From Anaerolineales bacterium (GTDB lineage Bacteria; Chloroflexota; Anaerolineae; Anaerolineales; Villigracilaceae): DNA of 6,198 bases. Below, piece after piece: positions 1-6,198 of this stretch; position 1 is the first letter of the stretch, and each line of letters opens with the position of its first letter. The stretch covers positions 1 through 6,198 of the forward strand of contig JADLCG010000343.1 in the NCBI GenBank assembly GCA_020847355.1, given 5' to 3'. The position numbers and the translations under genes were made by a program. Below the pieces are notes generated by a model. That model saw nothing but the letters and a program-made list of their open reading frames with translations, was not told the DNA's origin and did no database searches.

Positions 1-14
1 CACTGGAGGATCAG

Positions 15-1031
15 ATGGCAAATGTTCCGGGAATTGACGTTTCGTATTGGGACGCAGGGATTGACTGGCCCAAGGTTCGCGCTACCAGCCAGCGTTTTGT
101 TTTTGCAAAAGCGACCGAAAGCGTAACCTACAAAGACCCCACCTTTGACGATAATTGGTTCGGCGCCAAATCCGCCGGAATGTTGCGCGGAGCGTATCAC
201 TTCTTTCGCTGTAACGTGGACGCCAACAAACAAGCCGATTACTTCATCAATTACGTCCGCACCGTCAAAGACGACGGCGAACTGCCGCCCGTATTAGACC
301 TTGAAACAAACGATGGCGTAAACAAAGAAAAAATCGTACCGGCGGTGAAAACCTGGCTCGATCGCGTTGAAGCCGCCTTCGGAAAAAAGCCGATCATTTA
401 TTCGGGTCAATATTTTCTGCAGGATTATCTTGTGGTCGCCGGCGGCGGTCCGCCGGCTTGGGCAAAAAATTATCCGCTCTGGCTCGCGCAATATCCCAAT
501 CAATATCAAGAGGGCATGAAACCCGCCCTGCCGCGCGGCTGGTTCAACTGGACGTTCTGGCAATATTCCGATAAAGGCACAATCAACGGCATCAACGCCA
601 AAGTGGATATGAATATCTACAACGGCACGCTGGAAGAATTATATAAATTTGCCGGAGCAAAATTACCGGTACAAACTACCAAGACCTATACCGTCAAAAA
701 AGGCGATAGCTTTGAAACGATTGCCAATGACTTCGGCGTAACTGTGCGCGAATTAGCGGCGGCAAATCCGCAATTATTGAGCGCTGGAACGAAGTTGACT
801 ATCCCCGTAGCGGTCGCCATTCCGCAAGAAAGCGGCTCTTCCCCAACCTCGACAACTGGCTCGGCGACTTCGACATCTACTACGCCCCAGCGGACGCATA
901 CCGTCTCAGCCGGGGAAACGCTATCGTTCATCGCGGTTAAATACAGCGTGACCGTCGCGGAAATTGCTTCAGTAAACAACATTGCTAATATCAACAATAT
1001 CAAAGTTGGTCAGGTATTGATTATTCCGTAG
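15..1031 (+). CDS. GH25 family lysozyme (N-acetylmuramidase) with two C-terminal LysM domains
   Basis: This 338-residue protein should cleave the beta-1,4 bond between N-acetylmuramic acid and N-acetylglucosamine in peptidoglycan. Residues 1-212 match the glycoside hydrolase 25 barrel: GIDVSYW near the N-terminus (Asp8), the strand-end motif PPVLDLE (Asp95, Glu97, the expected catalytic pair), FWQYSDKG at 181-188 and VDMN (Asp198). Two LysM modules follow, at about 223-264 and 293-338. Each opens with a TYTV/THTV-type strand and a KKGD or SAGE turn and closes in LTIP or LIIP. They are joined by a Ser/Thr-rich linker (about 271-291). LysM domains bind the glycan backbone, so they should anchor the enzyme to the wall. 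The ATG has GGAGGA at 5-10, four bases upstream. No signal peptide is visible: the catalytic domain begins within the first eight residues. Export is therefore unexplained, and an endolysin-like or autolysin role is possible. The family call is firm; the physiological role is not known. Confidence 0.93.
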   Translation: MANVPGIDVSYWDAGIDWPKVRATSQRFVFAKATESVTYKDPTFDDNWFGAKSAGMLRGAYHFFRCNVDANKQADYFINYVRTVKDDGELPPVLDLETNDGVNKEKIVPAVKTWLDRVEAAFGKKPIIYSGQYFLQDYLVVAGGGPPAWAKNYPLWLAQYPNQYQEGMKPALPRGWFNWTFWQYSDKGTINGINAKVDMNIYNGTLEELYKFAGAKLPVQTTKTYTVKKGDSFETIANDFGVTVRELAAANPQLLSAGTKLTIPVAVAIPQESGSSPTSTTGSATSTSTTPQRTHTVSAGETLSFIAVKYSVTVAEIASVNNIANINNIKVGQVLIIP

Positions 1032-1208
1032 AGCAACTGGAATCTGATTATTTTTAATATCCGTTATCTCGTACAATTGCTTGTTTCTCTTAACGCGCCT
1101 ACTGTCCTTGCTCTGAGCGGAATTCAAACTTGGGCAAGCCTATTGCCAACGCCTGCTATTGAAATGTAGGTAGATGGCTTACAAATAGATTTCAAACAGG
1201 AGTACACT
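1032..1208. other. Intergenic gap, no gene seen
   Basis: These 177 bases lie between the lysozyme stop codon and the TTG start of the disrupted membrane gene. No open frame with a convincing ribosome binding site, no RNA gene and no strong terminator is visible. A weak stem (GGCAA 1133-1137 with TTGCC 1143-1147) lacks a T-tract. A TTGAAA at 1159-1164 resembles a -35 box, but no good -10 box lies at the right distance. The transcription boundary between the two genes is undetermined. Confidence 0.6.
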
Positions 1209-1211
1209 TTG
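1198..1211 (+). promoter_or_regulatory. Ribosome binding site fixing a TTG start
   Basis: AGGAG at 1198-1202 lies six bases before the TTG at 1209-1211. No ATG or GTG in this frame is placed as well, and the frame becomes a plausible membrane protein directly after it, so TTG is taken as the start codon of the disrupted membrane gene. Confidence 0.65.
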
Positions 1212-2181
1212 TCAAGGGATAAACTATTCAAGGCGTTTCATAATCTTTATTGGCCAATAATAATTTTCATCACTCTACTAGTCTGTAAGTTTTATCTAAA
1301 TGGGCTTCAATGGGAAGAGCCTCGCCTTGCTCTCAGCCAGTTAATGGACGGAACTGCATACAAACCTTTTGTATACAGAATACTTGTCCCTACCATTACA
1401 AAAATCGCAATTCTTGTATTTCCCCTGCCCGCCACACTATATGCGTCAATTTTAATATTTGCCTTCCTACTAGGCTTTATTGTTTGCATTCGCTCTTTTT
1501 CGTCCATTTTCTGGAAAAAGGCTGAAATCAATGATTTTGTAGGCGCATTATCTATACCTATGCTAACGCCCTTTATGCTCACAAATAGGCACGTTTACGA
1601 TTTTAGTACCTTGTTTCTCTTCTCAGCGGGGCTAATGTTAATGGCTCAAAAAAAAATGGGGCTATTTTCTTATAGTTTACACACTTGCTTGCTTAAACAA
1701 AGAGACAACGTTGTTTTTATCTCTTATTTTTTTGTATTATTTCAGGCAGAATTTCAAGAAGCCTATATACTGGAAGCTCTTATTCTTTCAAGCAATTATT
1801 TACACAAGCATTCGCGCCTTAATCATGTGGAGATTTTCTAATAATCCCGGCGTAATGATGGAAAATCATTTTTACGATCACTTTTCCTCTGCTCTGGTTC
1901 CCTCTCCTAAATTAATCTTAGGCTATGTTAGCTATTTGATTCTAATGATAATAGCAGTACGAACGAGATGGAAAGAGAAGCCCGTCTTCCTAAGGGAAGC
2001 CCTGTCAATACTCGCGCCCTTGATGTTCGTCTTATACTTACTTGGAAGCTATCCTTTTGAAATTCGCACATTCTATGAAATCTATCCTTTATTGATCCTT
2101 TTAGCCTCGCCCATTCTTGGGCGTTTGATTGGATTAGATTTTTTCAAAGAACAATTTAATTGTTCGTCTAGTCTACCTTAA
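1209..2181 (+). pseudogene. Polytopic membrane protein (GT-C glycosyltransferase-like), frameshifted at an A9 tract
   Basis: Two overlapping frames together make one protein. The first frame runs from TTG 1209 and gives about 149 plausible residues (motifs KPFVYRILVP at 52-61 and YDFSTLFLFSAG at 130-141). It then enters nine A's at 1648-1656, after which it reads an unrelated tail to a TAA at 1839-1841. The next frame is open from just after the A-tract and continues WGYFLIVYTLACLNKETTLF through to the TAA at 2179-2181. Deleting one A joins them into 323 residues with about ten hydrophobic segments, a conserved-looking LNKET motif (about 162-166) and a late FEIRTFYEIYPLL segment. Alternating membrane spans with charged motifs of this kind recall multi-span GT-C enzymes that use lipid-linked sugars, but I cannot name the family or substrate. 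The gene is AT-richer than its neighbours (about 35-37 % GC in two sampled 60-base lines). It could be a pseudogene, a sequencing error or a slippage-corrected gene. Confidence 0.75.
1648..1656 (+). other. Nine-adenine homopolymer at the frameshift point
   Basis: An uninterrupted run of nine A's follows ATGGCTC. With nine A's the downstream frame encodes a non-matching tail. With eight, the codons read M-A-Q-K-K-W-G-Y and join the long downstream membrane frame. The correction needed is a net loss of one base. A classic -1 ribosomal slip would enter the third frame and would not repair it. Confidence 0.85.
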
Positions 2182-2210
2182 TAAAAACACGATTTATAAC
2201 AATAGTTTCA

Positions 2211-2268
2211 AGAATCAAACATCCCCGCCGAATGGGCGGGGATGTTTGATTCTATCTTTTGTTTTTTT
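2211..2268 (+). terminator. Strong intrinsic terminator between convergent genes
   Basis: A perfect 19-bp inverted repeat (2211-2229 with 2235-2253) closes a five-base GAATG loop, and the top of the stem is GC-rich (CCCCGCC/GGCGGGG). A T-rich tract follows at 2255-2268, including seven T's in a row, so it should stop transcription of the upstream membrane gene on the + strand. On the opposite strand an A-tract precedes the hairpin but no clear T-run follows, so termination of asnS here is less certain. The T-tract overlaps the asnS stop codon at 2267-2269. Confidence 0.88.
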
Positions 2269-3610
2269 ATGGGTAAATTCTTTTGATCGTGCGCGGAAAC
2301 GGTATCGCCTCGCGGACATGCTCAATGCCGCAAATCCAGGCGGTGACTCGCTCCACGCCCATGCCAAAGCCGGAATGCGGCACAGAGCCATACTTACGCA
2401 GTTCCAAATACCATTTGAAGGCTTCTTCCGGCAAACCTTCTTTTTGGATGCGGGCTAATAATTTTTCCGGGTCGCTCATGCGTTCAGAACCGCCGCAAAT
2501 TTCGCCATAACCTTCAGGCGCGAGTAAATCTACGGATTTGCAGACTTCCGGCCGATCTGGCCAGGGTTCCATGTAAAAGGCTTTGACTGCGCTTGGATAG
2601 CCGTACACAAACAAAGGCTTTTCGTTCAATTTGGTGAGTTCCGTTTCGTGCGGCGCGCCAAAATCCATGCCCCATTCAAATTTGAGCAGTTCTTTCTTTT
2701 CGGGATCGGTTTCTTTTTCATACAAGTCAATTAGGTATTTCGCGGCGTCATCGTAAGACATGCGCGGAAACGTTCCGGTGATATTTTCCAATTTGGAAAT
2801 ATCGCGGTTAAGAAATTTCAATTCCGCCGAGCATTCTTTCAGCGCAGTTTGAACGATATGCGTGAGCAAGCCTTCTTCGATTTCCATCAAACCGTCTAAA
2901 TCGCAGAAAGCGATTTCAGGTTCGAGCATCCAGAATTCGGTCAGGTGGCGGCGCGTTTTGGATTTCTCAGCGCGGAAGGTTGGTCCAAAGCAATAGACTT
3001 TTCCAAACGCAAAAATATTCGCTTCGTTATAAAGCTGTCCGGTTTGCGCCAGATACGCCGAGCCTTCGTCAAAATATTCGGTTTCAAAAAGCGTCGTCGT
3101 GCCTTCGGCGGCGGCGGGCGTGAGAATGGGCGTGCTCATTTCAAAAAAACCGTTCGCGTTGAGCCACTCGCGGGTGGCGGTCATCACGGCGGCGCGCACG
3201 CGCAAAATTGCCCATTGACTTTGCATCCGAATCCACAGGTGGCGGTTATCGAGCGCGAAATCCACGCCGTGATCTTTGAGCGCCATCGGGTAATCTATAT
3301 CCGCCGCTTGGACGACTTGCAAATCTTTGATGCCCACTTCGTATCCGCCAGGGATGCCGGGCGCGCGTTTATCTTCGCGCACCGCGCCGGTAATAATGAC
3401 GGATGATTCTTGCGGGAGATGGGTTATCAAGTCGAAGGTTTCAGGGGACAGATCGCCTTTGAAGGCGACGCATTGTACAAACCCAGACCCATCGCGGATC
3501 AGTAAGAACGCCAACTTGCCTTTATCTGTGCGGTTATAAACCCAACCTTTGAGAACAATATCTTGACCGATATATTTTGAGATTTGCGAAACGCTGATGT
3601 GTTCAGGCAT
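2267..3610 (-). CDS. asnS: Asparaginyl-tRNA synthetase
   Basis: This 447-residue class IIb aminoacyl-tRNA synthetase should attach asparagine to tRNA-Asn in the cytoplasm. The length is close to the usual 430-470. Residues 1 to about 105 form the OB-fold anticodon-binding domain (VLKGWVYNRTDKGKLAFLLI at 19-38). The catalytic domain shows motif 1 (GFFEMSTPILTP, 154-165), the LAQTGQLYNEA segment (187-197), motif 2 (FRAEKSKTRRHLTEF, 212-226) and motif 3 (GFGMGVERV, 414-422) with its ATP-binding arginine, Arg421. The AEKSKTRRHLTEFW pattern, GEICGGSER (369-377) and the compact size without an AspRS-type insertion favour AsnRS over AspRS. ATG 3610-3608 has GAGGA (complement of 3617-3621) six bases upstream. 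It is divergent from clpB and convergent with the membrane gene. All catalytic motifs look intact. Confidence 0.95.
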   Translation of the reverse strand: MPEHISVSQISKYIGQDIVLKGWVYNRTDKGKLAFLLIRDGSGFVQCVAFKGDLSPETFDLITHLPQESSVIITGAVREDKRAPGIPGGYEVGIKDLQVVQAADIDYPMALKDHGVDFALDNRHLWIRMQSQWAILRVRAAVMTATREWLNANGFFEMSTPILTPAAAEGTTTLFETEYFDEGSAYLAQTGQLYNEANIFAFGKVYCFGPTFRAEKSKTRRHLTEFWMLEPEIAFCDLDGLMEIEEGLLTHIVQTALKECSAELKFLNRDISKLENITGTFPRMSYDDAAKYLIDLYEKETDPEKKELLKFEWGMDFGAPHETELTKLNEKPLFVYGYPSAVKAFYMEPWPDRPEVCKSVDLLAPEGYGEICGGSERMSDPEKLLARIQKEGLPEEAFKWYLELRKYGSVPHSGFGMGVERVTAWICGIEHVREAIPFPRTIKRIYP

Positions 3611-3781
3611 AAAAAATCCTCATGTGCTTTATTTTGCTCTATTTTACAGGAAATATTCAATCTCTTGCAAAACCCGCCGCCGCTCTAATCTTCTTCTGAC
3701 ACAGGATTAACCTTTATCCAACATAACGTTCTTACAATATTTATAGCGTTTTAGATCAGAAAGAAATTATGCGGAGGAAGC
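3611..3781. other. Divergent asnS-clpB intergenic region
   Basis: These 171 bases must hold both divergent promoters. On the clpB side a TACAAT at 3733-3738 resembles a -10 box but has no good -35 partner. A CTGACA at 3696-3701 resembles a -35 box but has no good -10 at normal spacing. Neither a CIRCE operator (TTAGCACTC-N9-GAGTGCTAA) nor an HspR-type HAIR repeat is visible, so heat-shock control of clpB by HrcA or HspR is not supported here. No gene or RNA is seen. Confidence 0.55.
3641..3670 (-). promoter_or_regulatory. Candidate sigma-70-type promoter of asnS
   Basis: Read on the minus strand, TTGCAA (3670-3665) is followed after 18 bases by TAAAAT (3646-3641), matching the -35 and -10 consensus at 4/6 and 5/6 positions. 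Transcription would start near 3634 and leave a leader of about 24 bases carrying the GAGGA ribosome binding site. This is pattern recognition only. Confidence 0.4.
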
Positions 3782-6198
3782 ATGGACCTCAATAAATATA
3801 CTCAAAAATCACAAGAAGCAATTTTACGCGCGCAACAAATCGCGCAGGAATATAACCATCAAGCCATTGAGCCGGCGCACCTTTTGTTGTCCTTGTTACA
3901 GCAGGATGAAGGCGTTGTACCGGCAATCGTCAATAAAGTTGCGGGAAGCGCTAACGCCTTACGCAACGAACTGACAAACGACCTCGCAAGCCGCCCCAAG
4001 ATTCACGGTTCCAATGCGGATGTGGGATTGGCGTCATCCACTGCGGAAATCCTCAAAGCCGCTGAGCGTTACGCCAAAGGGATGCAGGATGATTACGTTT
4101 CGGCTGAACACATTCTGCTTGGGCTGGCTGAATCTCCCGAAGCGAAGCGGCTGACTTCCTTTGGTCTGACGAAAGACGCGATTCTTTCCGCGCTGAAAAC
4201 TGTGCGCGGCTCCCAGAGAGTCGCCTCGCAGAATCCTGAATCCACTTATCAAGCGCTTGAAAAATACGGGCGCGACCTAACCGCTGATGCGCGTCAGGGC
4301 AAACTAGACCCCGTGATCGGGCGTGACGAAGAGATTCGCCGCGTCGTTCAAATTTTATCGCGCCGCACTAAGAACAACCCGGCGCTGATCGGCGAGCCGG
4401 GCGTGGGCAAAACTGCGATTGCCGAAGGCTTGGCGCAACGCATTATCAACGGCGATGTGCCGGAAGGACTCAAAAAGAAACGGCTGGTTCAATTGGATTT
4501 GGGCGCGTTAATCGCCGGAGCGAAATATCGCGGCGAGTTTGAAGAACGCCTCAAAGCCGTCCTCAAAGAAGTGACCGAAGCCAGCGGAGAGATCGTGCTC
4601 TTCATTGACGAAATGCACACGGTGGTTGGCGCGGGCAAAGCGGACGGCGCGATGGACGCCGGCAATATGCTCAAGCCAATGTTGGCGCGCGGCGAACTGC
4701 ACATGATTGGCGCGACCACGCTGGATGAATATCGCAAATATATTGAGAAAGACCCAGCCTTAGAAAGACGTTTCCAACCCGTATTAGTGGAAGAGCCAAG
4801 CGTGGAAGATACGATTTCAATTTTGCGCGGGTTGAAAGAGCGCTATGAAGTTCATCACGGCGTGCGGATTACCGATCCGGCGGTGATTGCGGCGGCGACT
4901 CTTTCTCAGCGCTATATTACGGATCGGCAAATGCCTGATAAAGCGATTGACCTGATTGACGAAGCCGCCGCGCGCTTGCGGACGGAGATCGATTCCAAGC
5001 CGCAAAAATTAGATAATGTAGATCGTCAGGTCATGCAATTGGAAATCGAACGTGAAGCGCTGAAGAAGGAAAAGGACAAAGCCTCAAAAGAACGGCTCGG
5101 GCATCTCGAAAAAGAACTCGCCGATTTGCGCGAAGAATCCAAAGGACTGACGGCGCGCTGGCAAACTGAAAAGCAAGCCATCGCTGAATTACGCGGCTTG
5201 AAAGAAAAACTAGAAGCGACGCGTATTGAAATGGAACGCGCCGAACGCGAATCCAATTTGGAGAAAGCGGCGCGTTTGAAATACGGCGATCTGCGCGAAC
5301 TCGAACAAAAGATTCAAAATGCCGAAGCTAAGTTAAAAGCTATTCAAGGCGCAGGCTCTTTGCTCAAAGAAGAAGTCGGCGCTGAGGAGATTGCGGCAAT
5401 CGTTGGGCGTTGGACGGGCATTCCGGTCTCGCGTTTGCTTGAAGGCGAAACGCAGAAGTTGATTCACATGGAAGAGCGCTTGCACGAACGGGTTGTTGGT
5501 CAGGACGAAGCCTTGAGCGTAGTCGCTAAAGCTGTGCGCCGCGCGCGCGCCGGTTTGCAAGATCCAAACCGCCCAATTGGCTCATTCCTCTTTTTGGGTC
5601 CAACCGGCGTAGGTAAAACCGAACTCGCCCGCGCGTTAGCTGAATTTATGTTTGATGATGAACGCGCCATGCTTCGGATTGACATGAGCGAATATCAAGA
5701 GAAGCATACCGTCTCGCGCTTGATTGGCGCGCCGCCCGGATACGTCGGCTACGATGAAGGCGGTCAACTCACCGAAGCGATTCGCCGCCGACCTTATAGC
5801 GTGGTCTTATTTGACGAGATTGAAAAGGCGCATGTTGAAGTCTTCAACGTGTTTCTGCAATTGCTGGATGACGGTCGCCTAACCGACGGGCAAGGGCGCA
5901 CAGTTGATTTTCGCAATACGGTCGTAATTATGACCTCGAATCTGGGCAGTCAGCTTTGGGAAGGCGGGCGGCAAGCCGCGCGGGATGAAATAAATAAAGT
6001 TTTGCAAAGTCATTTCCGCCCGGAATTTCTCAATCGGATTGACGAGATCGTCACTTTCCATCATTTGACTAAAGCGCACCTTTCTGGAATTGTAGATATT
6101 CAGCTTCGTTATGTTAGCAAACTGCTGACAGATAAAGGCTATCAGTTGGAAGTGAGCGAAGCGGCGCGCGAATATTTGACCGAAGTCGGCTACGATGC
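3782..6198 (+). CDS. clpB: ATP-dependent disaggregase ClpB (Hsp104 family), 3' end beyond the window
   Basis: ClpB is a hexameric AAA+ chaperone that threads polypeptides out of aggregates, normally with DnaK. The frame is open for 805 codons to the window edge; about 50-60 C-terminal residues are missing. Order: Clp N-domain with two repeats (about 1-145); NBD1 with Walker A GEPGVGKT (204-211), pore-loop Tyr249 in GAKYRGE, Walker B Asp276-Glu277 and arginine-finger pair Arg329-Arg330; a charged coiled-coil middle domain (about 405-525); the VGRWTGIPVSRL hinge (541-552); NBD2 with Walker A GPTGVGKT (606-613), pore-loop Tyr654 in GYVGY, Walker B Asp678-Glu679, MTSN (717-720) and Arg752 in FLNRID. 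The long middle domain distinguishes ClpB from ClpA, and the double Walker set rules out ClpX. ATG 3782 has GGAGG at 3773-3777, and MDLNKYTQKSQEAI is the standard ClpB N-terminus. No key residue is missing. It is divergent from asnS; no dnaK or grpE is in view. Confidence 0.97.
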   Translation, partial: MDLNKYTQKSQEAILRAQQIAQEYNHQAIEPAHLLLSLLQQDEGVVPAIVNKVAGSANALRNELTNDLASRPKIHGSNADVGLASSTAEILKAAERYAKGMQDDYVSAEHILLGLAESPEAKRLTSFGLTKDAILSALKTVRGSQRVASQNPESTYQALEKYGRDLTADARQGKLDPVIGRDEEIRRVVQILSRRTKNNPALIGEPGVGKTAIAEGLAQRIINGDVPEGLKKKRLVQLDLGALIAGAKYRGEFEERLKAVLKEVTEASGEIVLFIDEMHTVVGAGKADGAMDAGNMLKPMLARGELHMIGATTLDEYRKYIEKDPALERRFQPVLVEEPSVEDTISILRGLKERYEVHHGVRITDPAVIAAATLSQRYITDRQMPDKAIDLIDEAAARLRTEIDSKPQKLDNVDRQVMQLEIEREALKKEKDKASKERLGHLEKELADLREESKGLTARWQTEKQAIAELRGLKEKLEATRIEMERAERESNLEKAARLKYGDLRELEQKIQNAEAKLKAIQGAGSLLKEEVGAEEIAAIVGRWTGIPVSRLLEGETQKLIHMEERLHERVVGQDEALSVVAKAVRRARAGLQDPNRPIGSFLFLGPTGVGKTELARALAEFMFDDERAMLRIDMSEYQEKHTVSRLIGAPPGYVGYDEGGQLTEAIRRRPYSVVLFDEIEKAHVEVFNVFLQLLDDGRLTDGQGRTVDFRNTVVIMTSNLGSQLWEGGRQAARDEINKVLQSHFRPEFLNRIDEIVTFHHLTKAHLSGIVDIQLRYVSKLLTDKGYQLEVSEAAREYLTEVGYD

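Noticed and set aside
294..1003. Minus-strand open frames within the lysozyme gene (294-563 and 686-1003)
   Set aside because: Both are antisense shadows of a well-supported GH25-LysM gene and show no recognisable domain.
968..1003. Short Asn/Ile-rich direct repeat near the lysozyme 3' end
   Set aside because: It encodes part of the second LysM domain, where Asn-rich turns are normal; it is not a separate repeat element.
1130..1149. Weak hairpin TTGG(G)CAA / TTGCCAA as a terminator for the lysozyme gene
   Set aside because: The stem is short with a bulge, it lies about 100 bases past the stop codon and no T-tract follows.
1711..2181. 156-residue frame starting at TTG 1711 as an independent gene
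   Set aside because: The same frame is open back to the A-tract and encodes a matching upstream segment (LNKETTLF crosses the supposed start), and there is no Shine-Dalgarno before 1711. It is the second half of the broken membrane gene.
2945..3406. 153-residue open frame antisense to asnS
   Set aside because: It lies wholly inside asnS, has no good ribosome binding site and a biased Arg/Phe-rich composition typical of a shadow frame, while asnS has all its class II motifs.
3691..3765. Near inverted repeat TTCTTCTGA / TCAGAAAGAA as an operator upstream of clpB
   Set aside because: The arms are about 56 bases apart, imperfect and of low complexity, so chance is the simplest explanation.
4034..6079. 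Several short minus-strand frames of 61-82 residues across clpB
   Set aside because: All sit opposite a strongly conserved ClpB coding sequence. They are Arg/Ser-rich shadow translations without ribosome binding sites.

Overview
The window looks like ordinary bacterial chromosome. It holds three intact or window-truncated housekeeping-type genes and one disrupted membrane-protein gene. Every coding region has a recognisable Shine-Dalgarno sequence (GGAGGA, AGGAG, GAGGA or GGAGG). The mix of a leaderless GH25 lysozyme with two LysM domains, a bacterial AsnRS and a full-type ClpB, at roughly 45-52 % GC in the housekeeping genes, would fit an environmental Chloroflexota (Anaerolineae-like) genome. 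That taxonomic guess rests on general resemblance only and is weak.

Layout. Positions 15-1031 (+) encode a GH25 muramidase followed by two LysM peptidoglycan-binding domains, with no visible signal peptide. Positions 1032-1208 are a featureless gap. Positions 1209-2181 (+) encode a polytopic membrane protein resembling GT-C-type glycosyltransferases. Its reading frame is broken at a run of nine adenines (1648-1656), and removing one A restores a continuous 323-residue protein. A perfect 19-bp hairpin plus T-tract (2211-2268) ends this transcript and touches the stop codon of the convergent asnS gene. Positions 2267-3610 (-) encode asparaginyl-tRNA synthetase. A 171-bp divergent intergenic region (3611-3781) separates asnS from clpB, which runs on the + strand from 3782 and leaves the window after 805 codons, about 50-60 residues short of the usual end.

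The genes do not form one pathway. They cover wall hydrolysis (GH25-LysM), a possible envelope glycan function (membrane protein), translation (AsnRS) and protein disaggregation (ClpB). I see no CRISPR, tRNA, transposase, integrase or defence cassette. The one real anomaly is the A9 frameshift, which may be a pseudogene, a homopolymer sequencing error, or a site corrected by transcriptional slippage. I found no convincing new biological system here.
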